Below, one piece after another: positions 8,103 to 16,017 of a stretch of 64,000 nt of DNA. Each line of letters starts with the position of its first letter. Position 1 is the first letter of the stretch. The notes below the pieces were generated by a model. It was not told the origin of the DNA and ran no database searches. It was given only the letters and a program-made list of their open reading frames with translations. This stretch comes from Brenneria nigrifluens DSM 30175 = ATCC 13028 (GTDB lineage: Bacteria > Pseudomonadota > Gammaproteobacteria > Enterobacterales > Enterobacteriaceae). The stretch covers positions 3,534,001 through 3,598,000 of the forward strand of contig NZ_CP034036.1 of the NCBI RefSeq assembly GCF_005484965.1, written 5' to 3'. The position numbers and the translations under genes are program-made.

Positions 8103-9356
8103 TTATTTACCGGTCAAGCCGGTCAACACTTTTTCAAAGTCATTGAACGGGCAGAAACCGTCGGCGTTGACCGGGCACCCTTGCAGTTCAAGCGTGACGC
8201 GCTGCGGCGGATTGGCCCGATTAAGCTGCGCCAGGGTTCTGATCTGATCGGTGGATTGATAGACATATTCCATTTTCAGCAGCGACGCGCCGCTGCTCTT
8301 GTCTTTCCAGCGCTCGAATACCACTTTGCCGCCGATCGGCGTGGTTTCAAACTGATGCGGCAATTTGTAGGGTTTGACGCCCAATGCTGAAAACAGCGAC
8401 GCGACGTTGGAGTCATGTCCCACCAGGAAAGTAAATTTCGGCGTGTTCTCGCCGAATGAACGCTCCAGTTCTTTCACCAGATTCACCGAGACTTCTTTGG
8501 CGACCACCGGGGCGCTGAACACCACGCTGTTATAGTACTCCTTGATCGACACCAACGATTCGAACTGCTGGTTGTCTTTGATTCTGCCCCAGCCGACGTT
8601 CTCGATCGGCGCGCCTTCATAATATTGCAGAATAAACGCATCCGAAATGGAGGTGCCGGTTCTTAACGGGCCGGAGACGCCGGGTTCCTGATCGGCAACA
8701 ATTTTCACCGTGGTTGGCTGAGCCGTGAGATCGCACTGTTTATCGTCTTTACAATTTGCCGATTCAGCATAGCGGATCACCTGCGCCATCTGCTGGTAGG
8801 TTGGCTTCAGCCTCTCATTCAGGCCCTCAAGGCCTTTACCACCGGCCGTTTTATTGATTGAATCAATGGCCCGCTGCTTAAAGTCCGCGCTACCGTCGCG
8901 GATAATCGGATTAAAGGTCGCATCCATCGTGCCTAATTTTTCTTTATGTTCCACCGGAACGATACAGCCCGGAAACGCCCCTACGGCGAAGTATTGGGCG
9001 GTGGCGATGGTGCGTTGCAGGCTGTTGGCGTAAAAACGCACCTCCTTTTCCGTCGGACAGCTATCAGCGGTCAACAGGCGGTTATCCACCAGCCATTCGC
9101 TGAAATAGTGGCCGAAGAAAGCTTCCAGCGCGCCGCCGCGGGTAGTCAGATAGCTGCTGGGAGTATCCCATTGCGGCCAGGCGTCCGGCGTCATTTTGCC
9201 GAGGGTACTGCTCGGGCTTGCCAATGGCGCCCGCAGACCGTGGCGGCTAAATACCACGACCTGCTCCAAGGCAAAATTATCACCGCCGGCCAGGGTTTCT
9301 GTTGAAAACGGCAACAGTAAAGGCAGACAAAACAACGCCTTCATTTTTAATGACAT
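8103..9356 (-). CDS. agp: Periplasmic glucose-1-phosphatase / histidine acid phosphatase
   Basis: The 417-residue protein (413 in E. coli Agp) has a signal peptide over about residues 1-23 (LFCLPLLLPFSTETLAGG). It carries the histidine-acid-phosphatase motifs RHGLRAPL near residue 39 and VGHDSNVAS near residue 313. It aligns throughout with Agp, including LQRTIATAQYF, QEPGVSGPL, DAFILQYYEG and TPIGGKVVFERW, and it has many cysteines for disulfides. E. coli Agp has RHNLRAPL; this protein has the RHG form usual in phytases, so substrate range may be broader. Agp frees glucose from glucose-1-phosphate. The ATG is preceded by GAGGAGAG. Confidence 0.88.
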   Translation of the reverse strand: MSLKMKALFCLPLLLPFSTETLAGGDNFALEQVVVFSRHGLRAPLASPSSTLGKMTPDAWPQWDTPSSYLTTRGGALEAFFGHYFSEWLVDNRLLTADSCPTEKEVRFYANSLQRTIATAQYFAVGAFPGCIVPVEHKEKLGTMDATFNPIIRDGSADFKQRAIDSINKTAGGKGLEGLNERLKPTYQQMAQVIRYAESANCKDDKQCDLTAQPTTVKIVADQEPGVSGPLRTGTSISDAFILQYYEGAPIENVGWGRIKDNQQFESLVSIKEYYNSVVFSAPVVAKEVSVNLVKELERSFGENTPKFTFLVGHDSNVASLFSALGVKPYKLPHQFETTPIGGKVVFERWKDKSSGASLLKMEYVYQSTDQIRTLAQLNRANPPQRVTLELQGCPVNADGFCPFNDFEKVLTGLTGK

Positions 9357-9396
9357 TATTCACTCTCCTCGTTGAGGAAATGTTATTTCCCCTATT

Positions 9397-9549
9397 AAAA
9401 AAACGCCGGGAGCGTTTTTCAACGTCGCTTGCGACGGCCTGAAAGGTGGCGGGCAAGGACGCCCGCCATAAAAAAACGCCGGGAGCGTTTTTCAACGTCG
9501 CTTGCGACGGCCTGAAAGGTGGCGGGCAAGGACGCCCGCTATAAAAAAA
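9397..9549 (+). repeat. Family C three-hairpin element, tandem pair
   Basis: Two 70-bp elements (9399-9468 and 9472-9541) repeat with a 73-bp period. Each has AAAAACGC-CGGGA-GCGTTTTT, then CGTCGC-TT-GCGACG, a 10-base linker GCCTGAAAGG, and TGGCGGGC-AAGGAC-GCCCGCCA. The second copy changes one stem base, leaving a G-T wobble pair. A-runs separate the units. Stem sequences differ from those at 29689 by paired substitutions. Confidence 0.85.
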
Positions 9550-9765
9550 GAAAATAGCGGGATCCATTGAATAGTAGGCCTGACGGCGGGTTAATGGCTG
9601 GTTGAGAGGATAAAGAGTCATCAAAGTGTGATTTAAATCATGCAATCTCTGGCGAATGCGGCAGACATTTTTCGATGGCGCACGGATTTATGCGGGGATG
9701 GTCGATTTTTTTATCTTGGCGGAAGCAATATTTCTCTTTGTGAAATATGTTCTTTACCGCAGGAT

Positions 9766-9798
9766 CACAACCCTCCCGCATGCATCGGGGGGGTTGTG
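9766..9798 (-). terminator. Hairpin 3' of htpG
   Basis: CACAACCC(C)CCCG and CGGGAGGGTTGTG form a long GC-rich stem 21 bp after the htpG stop codon. The minus strand lacks a long U-run, so it may act as a transcript stabiliser or a weak terminator. Confidence 0.45.
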
Positions 9799-9819
9799 CG
9801 GCACAGACTCAGAGCAACA

Positions 9820-11709
9820 TCAGGCGCTCAGTAACTGATTCATGCGGCGGATAAACTGGTTCGGATCGTCCAGCGTACCGCGCTCGGCCAGCAAAGCCTG
9901 ATCCAGCAGCAGTTCAACCCACTCGGCGAACTGCGCGTCGTCGCTCACGTCGGAGGCGCGCCTGACCAGCGCATGATCCGGGTTAAGTTCAAAAATATAC
10001 TTCACTTCCGGCGCCTGTTGCCCGGCGGCGGCGAAGAGTTTCGCCATCTGGGTGCTCATTTCGTTGGCGTCGGTGGTGACAATCGCCGGCGTATCCGTCA
10101 AACGGTGGGTCAGACGAACCTCTTTCACCCGATCGCCCAGCAGCGTTTTTACGCGCTCAACGAAAGGCTCCAGCGCTTTTTCCGCTTCTTTCTGCGCATC
10201 GGTTTCTTCATCCGCCAGCTTGTCCAGCGCCTCATCCGCTTTGCTGACGGACTGGAAGTGCTTACCGTCGAACTCCGTCAGGTAGCTCATCATCCATTCG
10301 TCGATGCGATCAGAGAGCAGCAGCACCTCAATGCCTTTCTTGCGGAACAGCTCCAGATGCGGGCTGCTCTTCGCCGCGGCATAGCTGTCGGCGGTGATGT
10401 AATAGATTTTCTCCTGCCCTTCCACCATACGGCCGACGTACTCTTCCAGCGAAACGGTCTGCGCCGAGCTATCCGAATGGGTGGTGGCAAAACGCAGCAG
10501 CTTGGCGATGGCTTCCCGGTTGCCGCCATCTTCCGCCGGCCCCTCTTTCAGCACCAGGCCGAACTGCTGCCAGAACGTCTGATATTTGTCCTTATCGTCC
10601 TGCGCCAGTTTTTCCAGCATCTGCAAGACGCGCTTGGTCAGCGCATTGCGCAGATTCTGGGTAACGCGGCTGTCTTGCAGAATTTCGCGGGAAACGTTGA
10701 GCGGCAGGTCATTGGAATCAATCAGGCCGCGCACGAAGCGCAGGTAGTTGGGCATAAACTGTTCCGCGTCATCCATGATAAACACGCGCTGCACATAAAG
10801 TTTCAGACCGTGCTTATGGTCGCGGTTCCACATATCCCACGGCGCCTGGGCGGGAATGTACAGCAGGCTGGTATATTCCTGTTTCCCCTCCACCCGGTTG
10901 TGGCTCCAGGTCAGCGGATCGGTAAAGTCATGGGCGATATGCTTATAGAATTCGGTATATTCTTCATCGCTGATTTCGGATTTGCTGCGCGTCCACAGCG
11001 CCTGCGCCTTGTTAATCTTTTCCCAGCTCACCGTGGCTTCGCTGTCCTCTTCCTCGCTCTCCTGGCGGGACTCGATTTCCACCGGCAAAGCGATATGGTC
11101 GGAGTATTTGCTGATGATGGAACGGACGCGCCAGTCATCGAGGAACTCATCTTCGCCCTCGCGCAGGTGCAGGGTGATTTCGGTGCCGCGATCTTCTTTG
11201 GTGATGTCGGCAATGGTGTAATCCCCTTCACCGGCGGATTCCCAGAACACGCCCCGATCGGCGGCGGCGCCCGCGGCGCGGGTGCGCACGGTCACTTTAT
11301 CGGCGACGATAAAGGCGGAGTAGAACCCCACCCCGAACTGACCGATCAACTGGCTGTCTTTTACCTGATCGGAACCCAGCGATTCCAGAAATGACTTGGT
11401 GCCGGATTTGGCGATGGTGCCGAGGTTATCGATCACCTCATCGCGGCTCATCCCGATGCCGTTGTCGGAAATGGTCAGCGTGCGTTTTTCCTTATCGGTG
11501 GCAACACGCACGCGCAGCTCACCGTCGCCCTCGTATAATTCAGGCGAGGAGAGCGCGCGAAAACGTAATTTGTCCGCCGCATCGGAGGCATTGGAGATCA
11601 GTTCACGCAGAAAGATTTCTTTGTTGGAATAGAGTGAATGGATCATCAAGTGCAGCAGTTGCTTTACTTCAGACTGGAATCCGCGGGTTTCTTGGCCTTT
11701 CATACTCAT
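9820..11709 (-). CDS. htpG: Chaperone HtpG (Hsp90)
   Basis: Bacterial Hsp90, a cytosolic ATP-dependent chaperone dimer acting with the DnaK system. The product is 629 residues (624 in E. coli). The N-terminal GHKL ATPase domain has [28 protein letters not shown] and [17 protein letters not shown]. The middle domain contains [11 protein letters not shown], and the C-terminal dimerisation domain ends near [15 protein letters not shown]. The ATG at 11709 has GAGG 9 bp upstream; the ATG two codons later matches the E. coli start and is also possible. A clear sigma-32 promoter precedes it. Confidence 0.97.
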   Translation of the reverse strand: MSMKGQETRGFQSEVKQLLHLMIHSLYSNKEIFLRELISNASDAADKLRFRALSSPELYEGDGELRVRVATDKEKRTLTISDNGIGMSRDEVIDNLGTIAKSGTKSFLESLGSDQVKDSQLIGQFGVGFYSAFIVADKVTVRTRAAGAAADRGVFWESAGEGDYTIADITKEDRGTEITLHLREGEDEFLDDWRVRSIISKYSDHIALPVEIESRQESEEEDSEATVSWEKINKAQALWTRSKSEISDEEYTEFYKHIAHDFTDPLTWSHNRVEGKQEYTSLLYIPAQAPWDMWNRDHKHGLKLYVQRVFIMDDAEQFMPNYLRFVRGLIDSNDLPLNVSREILQDSRVTQNLRNALTKRVLQMLEKLAQDDKDKYQTFWQQFGLVLKEGPAEDGGNREAIAKLLRFATTHSDSSAQTVSLEEYVGRMVEGQEKIYYITADSYAAAKSSPHLELFRKKGIEVLLLSDRIDEWMMSYLTEFDGKHFQSVSKADEALDKLADEETDAQKEAEKALEPFVERVKTLLGDRVKEVRLTHRLTDTPAIVTTDANEMSTQMAKLFAAAGQQAPEVKYIFELNPDHALVRRASDVSDDAQFAEWVELLLDQALLAERGTLDDPNQFIRRMNQLLSA

Positions 11710-11766
11710 TATTGCTTACCTCAATCCTAATATTATTCAGGCTGATTACATTGGCGATGAGCATGA

Positions 11767-11797
11767 AGTGGGGATAAGCCGCGATAATTTCAAGGGC
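11767..11797 (-). promoter_or_regulatory. Sigma-32 (heat-shock) promoter of htpG
   Basis: On the minus strand CCCTTGAA (-35) is followed after 15 bp by CCCCACTT (-10), matching the RpoH consensus CTTGAA/CCCCAT-T. It ends about 58 bp before the htpG start codon. Heat-shock control of htpG is known in E. coli. Confidence 0.8.
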
Positions 11798-11892
11798 TAA
11801 CGCGGCATTTCCAATATGTTATAAGGCAAACGCCGCACCCGAAAACGACCGCGGCTTCGCGTACGGCGCCATAAACAACCTCCTGGCCTAGT

Positions 11893-13161
11893 TCAGTTAC
11901 CGGATATCACGTACAGGCAGTCGCCCTGAAAGGCATGCATAGGCAAATGCATCCGCTCATCCGCCAAGGTGGCGTCAAGCGACATGGTACGCCGGCTTTC
12001 CAGTTCAATCACGCTGATACGTTCTACCTTCATCTCCGGTCTCAGAGACAATTCGATATTAAAAGGCATATAAACCAGTAATGTATTTTTCTGGCGCGCG
12101 GCCCTGATTTCAGCCGGCGCATCAATCAGTCCTGCGAATGGCGACAGGTCAAATAGCCCATGCTGAGAAATAAAATCCTTAATAAACGAATAGTCCCAGG
12201 CTGCGGGAAAATGAATCGCCTCTCGCCATAAATAGGGAGATAAAAAACCTTCCCCCAGCGCGACACCGTAACTAAGACCTTTTTCATGCCAGTTCCAGAT
12301 ACCGTGCGCGCCATAGCTGACCCCTGCGCCCGCCCCCGACAAAATGCTCTGCCATGCGGCTCGACGCACGTCAAAACGGGTAAAGCGGCCATATTGCTGG
12401 CGGCTATAGCTGATCATTTCATAACAAGGCTCGGAATTAATGACGGGTTTAGGCGGTATTTTGGCGGAAAAACATTGCGCCAACGTATAGGCCGTCGATT
12501 GAAATTGCGCATTATGCCCGGACTGATAGCACCAGAAATCAAGATTAGGGTTCTCTTCCAGCCGTGACGGGATGGTATCCAGACGTCCCCGGATATGCAG
12601 CGTAGCCAGGCTCTCCGGCGCCAGCGCCTTAACCTTGTTCAAGGCGATTTCATAGTAGTCGATAATATCGTCGGATTCGAAATCCGTATCGCCGCTGACC
12701 ATATAGATCGGGTGATATTTTGAGAAGTAGCGATCGACGGTTTCTACATAAGACTCAACGCAATCTTTCGGCATCACGACCGTTCTTCGTAATTTATCCG
12801 CCCAGGTATCAGGAACATATGAACACCACAATAATACCAACGCCACGACGAATCCTTTTTCCGTCGCCAGTTTTACCATGTGCTCGGCATGTTGAAAATA
12901 AGCCGCATTGCACATGGTAAAATCATAACCATCGTCGTTCTGTATATAAGGATGAAGGTGCTCACGCCCTTTGCTTCTGTCCCACTGCGGCAAGATATTT
13001 ATCTGTAATACCGTGAACCCCTGCCGTTTGCGATAATCGAGATAATATTCCCACTCTTCCTCGCGGATATTGGTGAAAGCACTCCATACCGTATCCGCCA
13101 GATAAAAAAACGGCTTGCCATGATGAAGAAACGCTTTTCCGTTTTTATGAATACTTAACAT
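11893..13161 (-). CDS. DUF4038-family (apiosidase-like) glycoside hydrolase
   Basis: The 422-residue protein has the N-terminal signature of the DUF4038 / apiosidase-like TIM-barrel family: GKPFFYLADTVWSAFTN, then EWEYYLDYRKRQGFTVLQIN. Candidate catalytic regions are YMVSGDTDFESDD (about 150-162) and PVINSEPCYEMISY (about 254-267), followed by YGAHGIWNW. A short C-terminal beta domain ends ...FQGDCLYVISGN. There is no signal peptide, so it should act in the cytoplasm on a sugar delivered by the PTS permease whose gene lies 12 bp upstream. Relatives in family GH140 remove apiose from rhamnogalacturonan II; the true substrate here is unknown. The pair sits between htpG and recR, which are adjacent in E. 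coli, so it is an insertion. Confidence 0.75.
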   Translation of the reverse strand: MLSIHKNGKAFLHHGKPFFYLADTVWSAFTNIREEEWEYYLDYRKRQGFTVLQINILPQWDRSKGREHLHPYIQNDDGYDFTMCNAAYFQHAEHMVKLATEKGFVVALVLLWCSYVPDTWADKLRRTVVMPKDCVESYVETVDRYFSKYHPIYMVSGDTDFESDDIIDYYEIALNKVKALAPESLATLHIRGRLDTIPSRLEENPNLDFWCYQSGHNAQFQSTAYTLAQCFSAKIPPKPVINSEPCYEMISYSRQQYGRFTRFDVRRAAWQSILSGAGAGVSYGAHGIWNWHEKGLSYGVALGEGFLSPYLWREAIHFPAAWDYSFIKDFISQHGLFDLSPFAGLIDAPAEIRAARQKNTLLVYMPFNIELSLRPEMKVERISVIELESRRTMSLDATLADERMHLPMHAFQGDCLYVISGN

Positions 13162-13173
13162 GCCGTTTTCTCC

Positions 13174-14562
13174 TCAAGACGCTGAACCACTTTTATTGAA
13201 TAGCGCAACCGGATTATTTTTATAACCGATGGTGATGGTCAGCAAAGAGGCCACTAAAAATGCGACAAAAAGTGAAATACAAAAACCGTAGAAACCCCAG
13301 TCCGCGCCTTCTGCGCTAATAAACATCGGAATACCGAACACCCCGCCGGTTGCAAACCCGCCAAACATTTTGGCGCTGAAGAATCCGGCAACGGCTCCGC
13401 CGGCCGCTGAACCGATAGAAGCCATAATGAAAGGTTTTCTCGAGGGTAAATTAACGCCATAGATAGCGGGTTCGGTAATGCCGAGAAAGCCGGATAACGA
13501 GGCGGTATAGGCGATAGATTTCAGCTCGGTTTGACGTGTTTTAATGGCGACGGCAAGCGCGGCACCGGTCTGAGCAAAGACGGTGCAATACAGCAACGCA
13601 TTGATGGGATCAAAGCCATAAACGGCAATGTTGTTAATAAAGATAGGAATAAAGGCCCAATGCAGTCCGAAAATCACCGCAATCTGCCAGATGCCCGCCA
13701 GCAGGAATCCCGCAACAACCGGGCTTAAGTGATAAAGCGCCAGCGATCCATCTGCAAGCAACTTACTGGCGTAGATAGAGATCGGACCAATAGCCAGCAG
13801 CGTCGCAGGTATGACAATAATCAGCAGGAAAAAAGGAACAAAAATAAGCTGGAGATTCACCGGAATAACTCTTTGCAGCAGGCGATCCAGTCGGGCGGTA
13901 AACCAGGCAGCGATAATAATAGGGATCACCGACTGCACATAGTTCATTAACATGACCGGAAGATGTAGAAAGCTTAAAGGCGTTCCCGCCTGATGAAGCT
14001 GGATAACAGCCGGGTACACCAATGCCGCGCCGATGGTCGCGGTAATGTACGGGTTGGTATTAAATGTTTTCCCGGCTGAAAATCCTAAAATAACGGGCAT
14101 AAAATAAAACATGGCGTCAGAAGCAACAAAAAGAATCTGATAAGTGCCTTCATCCTTATTCATCAACCCGGTGATCAGCGCCGCGGTCAGAAATCCTTTC
14201 AATATCCCTGACGCGGCAATCACCCCCAGTACGGGCAGAAAAACGCCGGAAATAATGCCAACAAACGCTTCAAATAGATTGCCTTTTTTTACCGGGATAG
14301 GTTCTGGCGGCGCCAAAGACGTTATTCCTTTCTGTAACTCCAGATAAACCTTATTAACATGTTCGCCAATAACAAGCTGAACCTGCCCACCACTGTAGAT
14401 TACCGTTAAAACGCCTTGGATGGCTTCAAGACGTTCTTTGATTGGAAGCGCTTCATCCTTCAATTGAAAACGCAGTCGGGTAGCGCAATGCATAACGCTG
14501 ACGATATTGTCATTGCCGCCTATTTCTTTCAGTATAGTTTGAGCCAGTTTCGGGTAATCCAT
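13174..14562 (-). CDS. PTS permease EIIBC, sucrose/beta-glucoside class
   Basis: The 462-residue product has an EIIB domain at about 1-85 with the phospho-cysteine motif MHCATRLRF (Cys26) and IYSGGQVQLVIG. An EIIC domain of about ten membrane helices follows, with the signature GITEPAIYGVNLP. No EIIA domain is attached, so phosphate probably comes from glucose EIIA (Crr). It imports and phosphorylates a sugar across the inner membrane. The start at 14562 was chosen because GAGAG precedes it and MDYPKLAQTIL matches the family N-terminus; 38 codons further upstream are not family-like. It is first in a two-gene operon with the DUF4038 hydrolase, with no regulator or EIIA gene adjacent. Confidence 0.85.
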   Translation of the reverse strand: MDYPKLAQTILKEIGGNDNIVSVMHCATRLRFQLKDEALPIKERLEAIQGVLTVIYSGGQVQLVIGEHVNKVYLELQKGITSLAPPEPIPVKKGNLFEAFVGIISGVFLPVLGVIAASGILKGFLTAALITGLMNKDEGTYQILFVASDAMFYFMPVILGFSAGKTFNTNPYITATIGAALVYPAVIQLHQAGTPLSFLHLPVMLMNYVQSVIPIIIAAWFTARLDRLLQRVIPVNLQLIFVPFFLLIIVIPATLLAIGPISIYASKLLADGSLALYHLSPVVAGFLLAGIWQIAVIFGLHWAFIPIFINNIAVYGFDPINALLYCTVFAQTGAALAVAIKTRQTELKSIAYTASLSGFLGITEPAIYGVNLPSRKPFIMASIGSAAGGAVAGFFSAKMFGGFATGGVFGIPMFISAEGADWGFYGFCISLFVAFLVASLLTITIGYKNNPVALFNKSGSAS

Positions 14563-15040
14563 ATTCTCTCGCCTTGTTAAAAGGTAAGTAGCATTAATGG
14601 CATGGCGTGCAAACAACTCTTTGCCAGGGGCTGTTTTGTTGAATGTATTCGTCATCCCACTACCATGGCCCGTCACGACGGCGTTCGACAGTTATAGATA
14701 AACCGCGCTTACAACACATAAGATCGCACGGTTACGTTCGCTTTTCGCCGGGATACTACCGATTATGAATATATATTCACAATGGATTTATTATTCAAGG
14801 CAACTATGCGTTCAAAAAACGCTTTTGTCCATATCCGGCATCTTGAAAGGAGAAAAGGATCACAGAACGTCAAATACCCGCATTTCTCAGGAAGAAAAGG
14901 CGTTTAACGTCGAAAAAATATAATAACGGCTTCAATTCGACGAGAAGTTGATCTGTTGGCGGGAGACTGAAACGCATTAAAACAAGCGATAAACGGATAA
15001 GAAACATCAGGAGGTAGCCGCCAAACAGCGGCTATAAGAA
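14563..15040. other. Intergenic region upstream of the PTS operon, downstream of recR
   Basis: This 478-bp stretch contains the presumed PTS promoter and the palindrome at 14766-14779. A 7-bp hairpin (TAGCCGC/GCGGCTA, 15015-15034) follows the recR stop codon. No coding sequence with family resemblance was recognised. Confidence 0.5.
14766..14779. promoter_or_regulatory. Perfect palindrome, candidate operator of the PTS operon
   Basis: TGAATATATATTCA is a perfect 14-bp palindrome about 200 bp upstream of the PTS gene, in the only gap long enough for its promoter. It could bind a dimeric repressor encoded elsewhere. AT-rich palindromes also arise by chance, so confidence is limited. Confidence 0.35.
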
Positions 15041-15645
15041 TTAAAACCGGAAAGGCTGACGCCCGGCCAGCGAATGGGACAATGTGGTGCCGTCCACCAT
15101 TTCCAGTTCGCCGCCGACTGGCACGCCGTGCGCGATGCGGCTGGCCATCACGCCGTACTGCGCGCACAGTTCGGCAATATAGTTGGCCGTCGCGTCGCCC
15201 TCCACCGTCGGGTTGGTGGCCAGAATCACTTCGCTGACGGACTCGCTTTGCAGCCGCTCTTCCAGCCGCCCCAGCCCGATATCATCCGGGCCGATGCCGT
15301 CCAGCGGCGACAGATGCCCCATCAGCACGAAGTAACGCCCGGCAAACTGCCCGGTCTGCTCGACGGCGTGGATATCCGCCGGGCTTTCCACCACGCAGAT
15401 TTGACCGTTTTGCTGGCGCCTGGGGTTCGAGCAGATCGAACACACCTCCTGTTCGGTAAAGGTGCGGCAATCCGCACAGTGACCGATTTCAGACATCGCG
15501 CGGGTCAGCGCCTGCGCCAAACGCATTCCCCCGCTGCGGTCGCGCTGCAACAGCTGAAACGCCATACGCTGGGCGGACTTCGGTCCGACGCCCGGTAAAC
15601 AGCGCAGCGCCTCCATCAACGATTCAAGAAGCGGACTGGTTTGCA

Positions 15646-15646
<1 letters not shown>
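15041..15646 (-). CDS. recR: Recombination mediator protein RecR
   Basis: RecR acts with RecF and RecO to load RecA on gapped DNA. The 201-residue length is that of E. coli. It has a helix-hairpin-helix ([20 protein letters not shown]), a four-cysteine zinc finger (CADCRTF...CSICSN, about 57-72) and a Toprim domain ([17 protein letters not shown]). The C-terminal [20 protein letters not shown] is conserved. Its ATG shares a base with the ybaB stop (TGATG), indicating translational coupling in the dnaX-ybaB-recR operon. Confidence 0.97.
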
Positions 15647-15990
<344 letters not shown>

Positions 15991-16017
15991 TCACGTCGGG
16001 CTGCGCACACGCAGCGG

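Larger units (their letters stand above)
9357..9819. other. Intergenic region between htpG and agp
   Basis: This 463-bp gap holds the family C tandem pair (9397-9549), the presumed agp promoter further upstream and the htpG 3' hairpin. TGTGATTTAAATCATG (9627-9642) resembles a CRP site, but it is about 270 bp from the agp start and is not convincing alone. If agp is transcribed from beyond 9550, the repeat pair would lie in its leader in the complementary (non-GGA) orientation. Confidence 0.4.

Noticed and set aside
9399..9541. CRISPR array interpretation of the repeated hairpins
   Set aside because: Only two units with no unique spacers; the whole 70-bp unit is repeated with a 3-base separator, so it is a tandem structural repeat.
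9627..9642. CRP-like site TGTGA-N6-TCATG upstream of agp
   Set aside because: About 270 bp from the gene with no promoter recognised between; one half-site is poor.
9973..11394. Very long (473-codon) open frame antisense to htpG
   Set aside because: A codon-usage shadow of htpG; low-complexity FRR/HQ composition is typical of antisense frames in GC-rich genes.
14904..15167. Minus-strand open frame between the PTS gene and recR
   Set aside because: It overlaps the recR 3' end out of frame, is rich in Arg and has no RBS or family match.
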